DNA of 64,000 bases from the NCBI RefSeq assembly GCF_900167065.1, contig NZ_FUYA01000011.1, forward strand, positions 1-64,000, in the 5' to 3' direction. Each line of letters opens with the position of its first letter. The first letter of the stretch is position 1. The notes below the pieces were generated by a model. That model was not told the origin of the DNA and did not search any database. It worked only from the letters and a program-made list of their open reading frames with translations. The DNA comes from Desulfobaculum bizertense DSM 18034 (GTDB taxonomy: Bacteria > Desulfobacterota > Desulfovibrionia > Desulfovibrionales > Desulfovibrionaceae). The translations under genes and the position numbers were made by a program. Of this stretch, positions 56,623 to 64,000 are shown one piece after another.

Positions 56623-57495
56623 CTAGCCGAAGCAGAATTTAATTTTCCCTGAATCAGGAGTTTCTGGAGTGCTGGTATCATCAAGCCAATCATCCCAACT
56701 CTTGACAAACTTAGCAGCCAACTTCCGAGCAGCCTCTGGCGTCCAAATGGAACCTTTAAAGAGAAGTTCCACAACTTTCACTTCGATGTCCGTCTTGTAT
56801 TTATCTTTCGGAGCACCCTTCCCAGAATGGCTGTCATACTCCATCAGCATATACGACTGCTCAAGTCCCACAATGATGTCGCCGTCCTCAGAAGCATTCA
56901 TTGTGTTCTGGACAAAAAGCGTATCCGTGTTTGATGTATTCACTCGGCTTGTACAAGCTTTTGCGAGTTTAACCACACTTTTTTTAATCTGCTCCTTATC
57001 CGCAGCCGTTATGCTGTCATACAATCCCGCAACGTCATCAATGAGTTTATCATAATTCTCCTCAGAGTAATGGACTGAACTGTCTTCACTCTGTTGAATA
57101 GAGAAATATGGGACCCTGAGAATCTGAGAAACGAATTCTCTAAATCCATCAAAATTGTTCTTCTTTTCAGGATCAAGAGGATTCCATCCGGATCTACTCT
57201 GCGCAAGCCCCAGAATACTCGCCACAGCATTGCCCTTTGATTCATAGAGCAATTTAGCAAGCTTATCCAGATCTCCTTCCTTTTTTGCGGAATCAACTTC
57301 TTTACTTTGCTGCGATTCTTTAGCCGCATCCGGCCCAGTTGCTGTTGAGTTTTGGCCAGAAATTTGGCTGTCACCTTCGCCAAACACCGTAAACTTGCTG
57401 ATAATTTCAGTTTGCTTCGTGTCTAGTGATATGCTGCTACCACCATCTAACCACTGATCAAATTTTTTTTCTAAGTTAACACCTTCATTATTCAT
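56623..57495 (-). CDS. Unknown acidic protein, 290 residues
   Basis: A soluble, Ser/Asp/Lys-rich protein with a low-complexity stretch at about 45-80 and a Trp-rich C-terminal part (WTPEAARKLAAKFVKSWDDWLDD) that ends KIKFCFG. It has no signal peptide or membrane segment. AGGAGG precedes the ATG. I recognise no family. It lies directly 3' of the decayed phage portal copy on the same strand, separated by an AT-rich spacer, and its own base composition is richer in AT than the core genes. Confidence 0.6.
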   Translation of the reverse strand: MNNEGVNLEKKFDQWLDGGSSISLDTKQTEIISKFTVFGEGDSQISGQNSTATGPDAAKESQQSKEVDSAKKEGDLDKLAKLLYESKGNAVASILGLAQSRSGWNPLDPEKKNNFDGFREFVSQILRVPYFSIQQSEDSSVHYSEENYDKLIDDVAGLYDSITAADKEQIKKSVVKLAKACTSRVNTSNTDTLFVQNTMNASEDGDIIVGLEQSYMLMEYDSHSGKGAPKDKYKTDIEVKVVELLFKGSIWTPEAARKLAAKFVKSWDDWLDDTSTPETPDSGKIKFCFG

Positions 57496-57817
57496 AATTG
57501 TCCTCCTATTATTGTTATCACAAGTACAACAGCAACAAACAATCGTTGCTATTACGCAGTGATAATTTCAAGAGTAAATATTTCATATGAAGATGTACTA
57601 GACTTAATAACATGAAAAAAAAATTTTTGTACTGTATTTTTTAATTTTTTGTATATAAAAAAATTGCTTTTATTTTGTGCAGACTTATAAATATAGTATT
57701 ACTAAATAAAAATATTAAATTTATTTACACATATAACAGTCTACACCTAGCCCACTATTTACATTAAAATTTTTCACAAAATCTAACAAATTCCTACACG
57801 CATAACCACTTTTCCAG
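57496..57817. other. AT-rich spacer
   Basis: About 320 very AT-rich bases between the 290-residue gene and the phage relic. It probably holds that gene's promoter, with several TATA-like boxes such as TATAGTATTACT and TTAAATTTATTT. No gene is seen. Confidence 0.45.
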
Positions 57818-58143
57818 GTCTATGTGCCGGAATGGCTGCGGCATAAATTCACAGCGCTTGAATTCAAAAGTCGTCCAGAAAAGGGTCTCATAAGAAATAC
57901 CCGAGCTCGCGTCTTCGATTGCATCCATGCCAAAGCTGGCTGGTTAAACGTTATGTTCAGGATAAAGCGCTCATATTCGTTGTACGGCTCCATCTTCTCT
58001 ATATTTGGGGGCTGGCAGAGTACGACGCCTAAAAACGGCAAAGGACTCTTAAAACTGTGCCCATCAGGAGCCCCGTATTACTACATATCCATAGCATTCA
58101 CAGCGCCCTATTCTATTTTATTGGAAAGAATGTCTTTGTCCAT
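57818..58143 (-). pseudogene. Decayed gpW-portal copy with internal deletion
   Basis: This stretch matches parts of the intact phage genes at 61760-63357. Positions 57818-58040 align with portal codons about 347-431, and 58045-58143 with the first 35-40 codons of gpW; the middle (about 1.13 kb) is gone, joined at a CGGCAAAGG-like spot. The gpW start MDKDILSNKIE is followed by a stop codon where the intact gene has Gln, then two more stops. The portal part still reads NEYERFILNITFNQPALAWMQ. The match continues past the gpW start through the hairpin to about 58265. Confidence 0.9.
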
Positions 58144-58213
58144 AGAGTTCTTCCGCACAAGGTAGAGATATTGACTTAACTATACTCTGCGCAGCGGACA
58201 AAAAAATAAAAGT

Positions 58214-58251
58214 ACCGTGTAACAATTACACAGATATAATTGTTACACGGT
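58214..58251 (-). terminator. Terminator of acyltransferase gene
   Basis: ACCGTGTAACAATTA and its exact complement, eight-base loop, followed on the minus strand by a T-rich run. It stands at the same place, relative to gpW, as the hairpin at 63425-63468, but with different stem bases. Confidence 0.9.
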
Positions 58252-58279
58252 GCTGGAGAAGCGAGGAGATCAGAACTAC

Positions 58280-59434
58280 TTAATGAAATCTCGCGCGAAT
58301 AAAACGACGCGCTGGATTCTCAATATATTTATAGGAAAAATATGCAGTCACATATGTTGCTACGACAAGAACACATATCCTTAAAAAGATCATTGAGTAA
58401 TCACTTCCAGTGTATGAAAGTACTTGTACAAAAACAATATGCAACAAATATGTTGAATAAGAAATTTCTCCAATAAACAAAAGGAATTTTGTTCTAAGTA
58501 TTTTCGACCTACACTGAACAACAGAAAATACAAAAAGCATAAGTGACAAAGGAATCAACAAATGATCTGACAATTCAAATTTAATTACATCCATAACATT
58601 CAACGACAATAGAACTATTGAAAATAGTGCTAAGACTTTGAAAAAGCTCTTAAATTTATTATTATTCAGCAAATAAAACTTAGCGGACAAACAGCCTACA
58701 AGGAACTCAAAAATTCTTCCATAAGGAGAATGGTACACAAGCCATATCCATCCGTAATAACCTTGATGTGGAATTATTCTTGAATCAATCATCCCACCGA
58801 TACTTATTCCTTGAAAACCAAAATAACTTAAATAAACATATAAACATCTCCCAAGAAGAACCAAGCCACACAAAAAAGCAACTTTTTTCAAACTGCCAAT
58901 TCGGATAAAAGCGAAAGGTAAAAAGAACAAATAAAGGGCCAGTTCGGCTGAGATTGACCAAGAAATATTCACGAATCCCTGTAAAAATATCAGCGGAATT
59001 CCATTCACATACCCATAGAACCAGCTTTGAACGCCCAACAAATATGCTGGCAATGACACCAAATTTGCAGAAAAAGAGTTCAAATTAAAATGTGAAAACA
59101 ATAAATTTAAAAGAAACCCACCTACAACAAAAACAAAATATAATGGATAAAGCCGTGCAAATCGTGCGATTAAAAACTTTTTAATCCCCCCTCTTGGATC
59201 TTGGCAAATTCTCTCCGCGTAATTGTAGTATATGACAAATCCACTCAGTGTAAAAAAAAGACTCATTCCAACAACACCAAAGTGCCTTAAATAAAGGTTG
59301 GCGCTCGTTTCCCGCAACTGTGGAGCCAGTAGCACAAAATGACTCAGCAAAACAAAAAGAGCTGCAACCCCTCTCAGGCCTGTCAACTCTTCAATATTCT
59401 CTCGTCGACTTTCCCCTGGCTTTTTAGTCTCCAT
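58280..59434 (-). CDS. Acyltransferase family 3 (OafA/YrhL-like O-acyltransferase)
   Basis: A 384-residue inner-membrane enzyme with about ten helices. The family opening ENIEELTGLRGVAALFVLLSHFV (about residue 13) carries the LRGVAA...H core. It O-acylates sugars of the envelope, such as O-antigen. The gene is AT-rich and sits just upstream of the decayed phage gpW, ending in its own terminator, which fits a phage-carried surface-conversion gene. ATG 59434 has GAGGTG four bases before it. Confidence 0.9.
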   Translation of the reverse strand: METKKPGESRRENIEELTGLRGVAALFVLLSHFVLLAPQLRETSANLYLRHFGVVGMSLFFTLSGFVIYYNYAERICQDPRGGIKKFLIARFARLYPLYFVFVVGGFLLNLLFSHFNLNSFSANLVSLPAYLLGVQSWFYGYVNGIPLIFLQGFVNISWSISAELALYLFFLPFAFIRIGSLKKVAFLCGLVLLGRCLYVYLSYFGFQGISIGGMIDSRIIPHQGYYGWIWLVYHSPYGRIFEFLVGCLSAKFYLLNNNKFKSFFKVLALFSIVLLSLNVMDVIKFELSDHLLIPLSLMLFVFSVVQCRSKILRTKFLLFIGEISYSTYLLHIVFVQVLSYTGSDYSMIFLRICVLVVATYVTAYFSYKYIENPARRFIRARFH

Positions 59435-59564
59435 AAGCACCTCTTTTTAATTACACTTTTTGTTAAAAACATACACAAACGTCACAAAGCGGTGTCGAGT
59501 TTACGCGTTGAACTTCAATCAAAAACAATTATAGCTTTTCAAGATTTCAAACAAGAAGAAGATC

Positions 59565-60102
59565 ATGCGGAACCACAGCTTTGTTTTTCTCTGTGGCCTC
59601 CTGGCTTTTCTTGTGGCGTGCAGCGCTGAGCCAGAAGAAAAAAAACACAGGCCAACGCTCCATCTATGGTCACGGTACACACCACCGTGACCATAGATGA
59701 AGAAGCACCCGTTGCTCCGGCCACAGCAAAAGCTCTACCCTTCCGCTATCTCAAAACAGAATCCGGCAAGGTTATGGGGGAAAAAATGTCGACAGATATA
59801 TCCAGCTCCTGCCGGATCCGGACCGACACAACAAGATCACACCGCAGCTCCTCAAGCAGACAGCAGCAAAAGCTGCCCTCATCTTGCAGGAAGAGGATCC
59901 ACACGCGGACATGATTCATATATGGATTGTTCCCTCAAAAAAATTCATCGGGAAAGAAATCCTCATGCGGGTGTTCTACGCCCCAGAGGGGAAGGATGCC
60001 GGAAACGCACCATGCCCCGTTTGGGACTTCTCCGGCACGTCTCGGACGCTCTCAATTTCCGACTATTATGAAATTGAGCAGAAGGGACTGTGCGGGGAAT
60101 GA
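59565..60102 (+). pseudogene. Lipoprotein gene broken by two frameshifts
   Basis: The frame opens with MRNHSFVFLCGLLAFLVACSAEPEE, a lipoprotein signal with LVAC lipobox. It then breaks at an A8 run (59638-59645), goes on in a second frame as APSMVTVHTTVTIDEEAPVAP..., breaks again at an A6 run (59781-59786) and ends in a third frame as NVDRYIQLLPDPDRHNK... to ...YEIEQKGLCGE. Adding one A at each run restores one protein of about 180 residues. No family is named; some DUF4875-like flavour is possible. Confidence 0.72.
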
Positions 60103-60298
60103 AAATCAGCAAGGTGCTTTTGCTACTTTTTACCGCATGTACCTCTTTATCTTCATTAAAAGAGGTACATAATATTGTTGTTTCAATAAAAGTTTTCAGC
60201 TATATGATCGCGCATAATCTCAGGGCAGTTTGTATTTAACCACTACTTTTTAAATCTCAAGCTGTTTCTTTTCATTATTTTCCAAGAAGGACTTCTTC

Positions 60299-60967
60299 AT
60301 GAAAAAAATTACACTGATATTAGTCGCACTAACATTCTTCTCCCTTACTGGTTGTTCCAAAATTCAAGTATCACCTCGCTTAGATTCAAGCCTCAGCTAT
60401 GAAGCCTTTTCTCGGATGAAATGCCTTAAAGTTAAAGATGCTTCAATCGCTCTCTACCTCGACCCTAATCTTGTTAATGCTAAATGCACTCAGTCCATCA
60501 AAATGGGCAATTTTTCTTTCGACCTTGGTAAAGCCATTGCCGTCAAATTTATCAAAGGGATGTCTTACCAATTTAAAACAATTTATCTTGTAGACAAGCC
60601 TGCTATCCCTAAGCATTTAAATGCACAGGCACTTATGAGAGTATCCCTCCAAGATATTGATACTAAAATGGACGTTCATACAGGCTTTAGCAGTGTTTCT
60701 GCTGAAAGCTACACCCGGCTTGCAATACGAGCAGAAATTAAAGACCTTTCTGAAAAAAGAATTGTGTGGGTTGGAACAACACAAGTAAGCCAGTCCAGAA
60801 ATGTGAATGAAATGATGCTTACCTATTCCGAAGCAGGCCGTGGTTTTGCTGCGGGATTCAATGATGCCGTGGACAAAGCGGTCGGTGATCTTCTTTATCA
60901 AATGAATAAATCACAAAACTTAAAAAAATACTTTATTAAATGGGAAGATAAACAGCATGAAAAATAA
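60299..60967 (+). CDS. Lipoprotein, 222 residues
   Basis: An outer-envelope lipoprotein with signal MKKITLILVALTFFSLTGC (lipobox LTGC, Cys at 19). The mature part is alpha-beta, with AQALMRVSLQDIDTKMDV and a C-terminal RGFAAGFNDAVDKAVGDLL, which recalls lipoproteins that polymerise or bind partners. AAGGA lies upstream of the start. It overlaps the next lipoprotein gene by 11 bases. The two genes form one plus-strand unit inside the accessory region. Confidence 0.78.
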   Translation: MKKITLILVALTFFSLTGCSKIQVSPRLDSSLSYEAFSRMKCLKVKDASIALYLDPNLVNAKCTQSIKMGNFSFDLGKAIAVKFIKGMSYQFKTIYLVDKPAIPKHLNAQALMRVSLQDIDTKMDVHTGFSSVSAESYTRLAIRAEIKDLSEKRIVWVGTTQVSQSRNVNEMMLTYSEAGRGFAAGFNDAVDKAVGDLLYQMNKSQNLKKYFIKWEDKQHEK

Positions 60968-61685
60968 AACACCTTTTATATATCTTTTGCTGTGCATATT
61001 CCTCTCAGGTTGCGCCGCTCCCCTTAGGGTAGAAGACGTCTCGTTTCAGCCCCCCGAAGCTATTCCCGGACACCAAGAACTTAATGGCCTCATTATTGCG
61101 GCAGTTCCAGTTGACAGCCTCAACCGCTCAAAAGAGCTGTTCCATACCGATATCAAAAAGGCTGGAGTTCTCCCAATTCATATAATTGTCCAAAACAATG
61201 GCGACAAGGAATTGGAAATTAATCATCAACAAATTTTCGGAATCACCTCCGAGGGATCTTATCAGGTTGCATTTACCCTAGATAATGCGGCTGGAAAAAT
61301 CAGATCATCTTCAATTGGATCTACAGCTGTAGCTCAAACGGTCGCAGGCGCAGCACTAGGCGCAGCTGTAGGTGCTGGTGTTGGTGCTGGAATTGGTAGC
61401 GCAGGCGGGGATGCTGGGCTTGGCGCACAATCAGGCGCAATTATAGGAGGCACAACAGGTGCAGCCGCAGGACTTGGCGCAGGAGTTTCAGACCGATGGA
61501 CTCTTGAATTCAAAAAACAGCTTGCGACACATGCCTTTGAGGATAGAGTCATTTACCCTGGCGATATCCAGCAGGGATTCATCTACCTCAGGTGGCAACC
61601 CTATACAAAATTACGAATTAAACTTTTTGACATCACCGACAACAAACATAAAGCCCTTCTGTTTCCCATATCAATACATCGATAA
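60957..61685 (+). CDS. Glycine-zipper lipoprotein, 242 residues
   Basis: A lipoprotein with signal ending in FLSGC (Cys near residue 19). Residues about 125-180 form a long Gly/Ala zipper (GAALGAAVGAGVGAGIG...), which may insert in a membrane; the C-terminal part (WTLEFKKQLATHAFEDRVIYPGDIQQGFIYL) is beta-rich. It overlaps the lipoprotein gene before it by 11 bases, so the two are likely made together. A two-way terminator follows. Confidence 0.78.
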   Translation: MKNKTPFIYLLLCIFLSGCAAPLRVEDVSFQPPEAIPGHQELNGLIIAAVPVDSLNRSKELFHTDIKKAGVLPIHIIVQNNGDKELEINHQQIFGITSEGSYQVAFTLDNAAGKIRSSSIGSTAVAQTVAGAALGAAVGAGVGAGIGSAGGDAGLGAQSGAIIGGTTGAAAGLGAGVSDRWTLEFKKQLATHAFEDRVIYPGDIQQGFIYLRWQPYTKLRIKLFDITDNKHKALLFPISIHR

Positions 61686-61687
61686 CT

Positions 61688-61721
61688 AAAGGAAAGAGCC
61701 GGTCACCCGGCTCTTTCCTTT
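61688..61721. terminator. Two-way terminator
   Basis: AAAGGAAAGAGCCGG with its perfect complement, four-base loop, between the lipoprotein pair and the convergent phage portal gene. Confidence 0.9.
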
Positions 61722-61759
61722 TCCTTCCTTTTCCACCGCCTCACCCCTGCTACACACTT

Positions 61760-63154
61760 TTAAACCCGCGCCCGCTGGGTCAGTTCTTCGCGCCAGTCCC
61801 GGCCACCTTCGCCGTGGATCCGCGCCAGCGTGTTGGTGTTGGATGCAAGGTCCAGCGTATTGGCCTTGGAAATTTTCTCCCGGTCTATGTGCCGGAATGG
61901 CTGCGGCATAAAGTCGCAGCGCGTGTATTCAAAAAGATGCTCTTCCATGTCCACGGCACCCACGGGCAAATGCCCGCGCAGCGCGCCTTCGTACTGCATC
62001 CATGCCAAAGCTGGCTGGTTGAACGTCGTGTTCAGGATAGAGCGCTCATATTCGTTGTACTGCTCCGCTTTCTCTATGTTTGCGCGGCTGGCGGAGTACG
62101 ACGCCTGAAAACGGCGCAGCACGCTTTCGCTTCCCCGGCCCGTGGCCATGCCCACGCGGTCCACAATGCCGCCAAAGAGTTCCTGATACCCGTTCGGCGC
62201 TGCCGTGTGGCTAAAGAACTGCGGCTTCTCCCGCGCTGCCCCCTGCAAAACCGTCCCCTTGTCCAGCTCCAGCACCCGCTCTTCCAGCGGCGTGTCCCGG
62301 TTTGTTCCGCCGGTGCTCATGTCTTCCACAAAAAGCACAAAAAGGTTGCGCACCAGCGCCCCCACCAGAGCGGCATCCACAAAGTCATTGGAATCGCGAA
62401 TCTCTTTGATGATTGGCCCCAGAATGGAGTCCTGCCGATACTCGGAAATATTGCGCACATCCCCGACAATGAGCAGCTTGGGCAGTCCGGTGCGGGCGTC
62501 CCAAATCTCATGGCGCGTGCACTGTGCATCGTTCACGCACTGGGCGCGCTCGCCGGGCTTTCTTAGCCACACGGCAATGGGCTGCCCGTCGGCATCAATT
62601 TCAATGCCGTCATAAATCTCTGCACTGGCAGAACGTGGAGAAACAAGACGTGAAGCGTCTATAGGAAGAAGCGCCAGCGAAAGCGGACGCAAAGGGTCAG
62701 GCCGGGAAACAACCTGAAAAAGGGAAATGCCATCAAGCTTCCAGCCGAAATAGGCTAGTGCCTGAAGACCATAAAATGTGCTGCGGCGCTGCGCATCGCA
62801 CCACTTGCGGCAGTCCAGCCCCCAGCGCTCAAACAGAGTCAGCGCCTGCCGCTGGTAATCCTCGCCCCACTCCGGGCTGCGCCCAAGCAGGTCCAGCCGT
62901 GGCGAAAAGCAGGGAGTCTGTCCAATGCCAACCGCCTCAACAACCAGCGACTCCATAACGCCATGCGCCATTGCGTCATTGGTGTAGAGGTCAAGGGCAC
63001 GGTCTGCCACCCGGCGCTTTTCCCGCTCTGCACACATGGCAGAAACAAGGGAACTCACCCAGTTGCCCATCGTCCCGCTAACGCTGGCACCAGTACGGCG
63101 CACACTGCGGCCACGGCCACGCGCCCGGCTGTGATGAAACACGCGCTTCGTCAT
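61760..63154 (-). CDS. Phage portal protein (lambda family)
   Basis: A 464-residue portal protein, the ring at the head vertex through which DNA passes. Typical features are the basic N terminus, DLYTNDAMAHGVMESLVVEAVG near residue 55, and QASYSASRANIEKAE near 350, followed by HIDREK and EGGRDWREELTQRA at the end, so the C terminus looks complete. It overlaps gpW by four bases. No capsid protease or head genes follow; lipoprotein genes on the other strand take their place, so the phage module is cut here. Confidence 0.9.
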   Translation of the reverse strand: MTKRVFHHSRARGRGRSVRRTGASVSGTMGNWVSSLVSAMCAEREKRRVADRALDLYTNDAMAHGVMESLVVEAVGIGQTPCFSPRLDLLGRSPEWGEDYQRQALTLFERWGLDCRKWCDAQRRSTFYGLQALAYFGWKLDGISLFQVVSRPDPLRPLSLALLPIDASRLVSPRSASAEIYDGIEIDADGQPIAVWLRKPGERAQCVNDAQCTRHEIWDARTGLPKLLIVGDVRNISEYRQDSILGPIIKEIRDSNDFVDAALVGALVRNLFVLFVEDMSTGGTNRDTPLEERVLELDKGTVLQGAAREKPQFFSHTAAPNGYQELFGGIVDRVGMATGRGSESVLRRFQASYSASRANIEKAEQYNEYERSILNTTFNQPALAWMQYEGALRGHLPVGAVDMEEHLFEYTRCDFMPQPFRHIDREKISKANTLDLASNTNTLARIHGEGGRDWREELTQRARV

Positions 63155-63357
63155 CGCCGCGGCCTCACGCTCATGGCACGTTCAAGAACCGTCCCGCCCT
63201 GCGAGCGCTCTTCTGCCCGGATCTCTCTCCGGGCTGCCATCAACTCCCGCAAAGGGGCACGCTTAAAGCTGTAGCCATCAGGAGTCTCGTACTCCTGCAT
63301 GTCCACAGCATCCACAGCGCCCTGTTCTATTTTCTTGGAAAGCTTGTCTTCGTCCAT
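63151..63357 (-). CDS. Phage head-tail joining protein (gpW-like)
   Basis: A 68-residue protein. The core TPDGYSFKRAPLRELMAARREIRAEERSQGG has the gpW shape (helix-strand-strand-helix), with a longer N-terminal part. It closes the filled head and lets tails attach. ATG 63357 is chosen by AAGGA five bases before it. It precedes the portal as W precedes B in lambda. Confidence 0.85.
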   Translation of the reverse strand: MDEDKLSKKIEQGAVDAVDMQEYETPDGYSFKRAPLRELMAARREIRAEERSQGGTVLERAMSVRPRR

Positions 63358-63424
63358 AGAGTCCTTCCGCACAAGGTAGAGGTATTGGCTTAGCTATACC
63401 CTGCGCAGCGGACAAAAAAACAAA

Positions 63425-63468
63425 AGCGCCGTATGAAAAGTACACAGCTGTACTTTTCATACGGCGCT
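63425..63468 (-). terminator. Terminator of cargo gene upstream of gpW
   Basis: A 20-base perfect stem (AGCGCCGTATGAAAAGTACA) with a CAGC loop, followed by TTTGTTTTTTT on the minus strand. It lies 25 bases after the stop codon of the unknown gene and about 70 bases before gpW. Confidence 0.92.
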
Positions 63469-63493
63469 GGAGAAGCGTGGTGGGGGGGGTAGA

Positions 63494-64000
63494 CTAAAAT
63501 TTATTAAAATTTTCTAAAGCGTGTGGAAGAATCCGATCTTTTAAATCCCTCAATTCTTCTTTATTGGGCGCATATGATTCTTCATCCCATTCGCTATCTA
63601 TAATTTTCTTCAAGCTCTCAGCAAAGCCCTTTTCAGGAAAAAGCTCTTGGGCTGATTCTTTACTTAAAAAATTATACCGCTGGTGGAATACCCCACTCAA
63701 AAAACTTATAGAAACAGAATCATACCCCACAAGCTTTGAATAAAATTTCTGTGGATCAAAAAAATTAAACACAGGAGTATGAGCGTATTTTCCTCCAGAG
63801 TGCTCTAGAACAACAAGCTCCCGCAACAAATCAAAATTGCGAGTCTCAAGCGACTTCAATATTAGATCTGGAAGCGTTTCTTTATTCTGAGAATCCCATT
63901 GCTCTTTTACACATTTTTGAGCTTTTTTATATAAATTTGGAAAAAATTTTCCATCTTGACAATCTATATATTCTGTCGACAAATGCTGTATATCACAATT
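63494..64000 (-). CDS. Unknown gene, partial (runs off the window)
   Basis: At least 169 residues. The frame is open past the window end, so the true start is not seen. It is AT-rich and encodes a soluble, charged, helical protein (LPDLILKSLETRNFDLLRELVVLEHSGGKYAHTPVFNFFDP; LRDLKDRILPHALENFNKF at the end). No family is recognised. Its place, just before a terminator and gpW, matches that of the acyltransferase in the decayed copy. Confidence 0.6.
   Translation of the reverse strand, partial: NCDIQHLSTEYIDCQDGKFFPNLYKKAQKCVKEQWDSQNKETLPDLILKSLETRNFDLLRELVVLEHSGGKYAHTPVFNFFDPQKFYSKLVGYDSVSISFLSGVFHQRYNFLSKESAQELFPEKGFAESLKKIIDSEWDEESYAPNKEELRDLKDRILPHALENFNKF

Noticed and set aside
57818-58165. 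Plus-strand frame over the phage relic as a real gene
   Set aside because: It is the complement of the decayed portal-gpW copy, which aligns on the minus strand with the intact genes.

Overview
The window looks like chromosomal DNA of a Gram-negative sulfate-reducer-type bacterium (Desulfovibrionales or a close deltaproteobacterial relative). This is an inference from recalled protein resemblance (KARI, ClpA/ClpS/Aat, CheA with GspE-like repeats, several lineage-type small zinc-ribbon proteins) and from moderate GC with strong AGGAG-type ribosome binding sites. No rRNA, tRNA or CRISPR array was seen.

Layout. 0-3 kb: a polar amino-acid ABC transporter (binding protein, attenuator-like hairpin, permease with an unusual extra periplasmic insert, ATPase). 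3-11 kb: housekeeping and small conserved genes (DDAH-like hydrolase, murI, ilvC, DivIVA-like, YggT, HAD phosphatase, tatA). 11-18.4 kb: CDP-alcohol phosphatidyltransferase, two secreted proteins, sixA-like phosphatase, miaA, coaD, rsmD and a beta-CASP metallo-beta-lactamase. 18.5-25 kb: LOG-family protein, EamA transporter and an envelope-sugar cluster (GT4, GT9, GT4, then a further GT) separated by a palindrome-rich spacer. 25-31 kb: gpmI, rsfS, pgl, ACT-domain protein, MscS channel, SRPBCC protein, dapB. 31-38 kb: ligA, K+ channel/TrkA, uvrB. 37.2-40.7 kb: clpS, clpA and aat together, a complete bacterial N-degron module. 41-47 kb: CYTH protein, crcB plus DUF190, then a chemotaxis operon (STAS, CheA, CheR, CheB). 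47-55.6 kb: M29 aminopeptidase, a glycosyltransferase flanked by two identical terminators, a second amino-acid ABC transporter, rmuC and an Old Yellow Enzyme-type oxidoreductase.

The last 8 kb (about 56-64 kb) is accessory and AT-richer. It holds an intact lambda-type head-tail joining protein (gpW-like) and portal pair and, 4 kb away, a decayed copy of the same pair that has lost about 1.13 kb internally. In both copies a different AT-rich gene (an O-acyltransferase; an unknown gene running off the window) sits immediately upstream of gpW and ends in a terminator hairpin. The two hairpins differ in sequence but both keep perfect stems. Between the copies are a lipoprotein gene broken at two A-runs and two overlapping lipoprotein genes. 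I read this as two generations of one phage cargo (moron) site, with the acyltransferase as a likely envelope-modifying conversion gene. This is the most interesting part of the window.

A second notable structure is a three-hairpin element present at the window start and again at 23.8 kb, each time just 3' of a minus-strand gene. One of its hairpins shows compensatory base changes between the copies.
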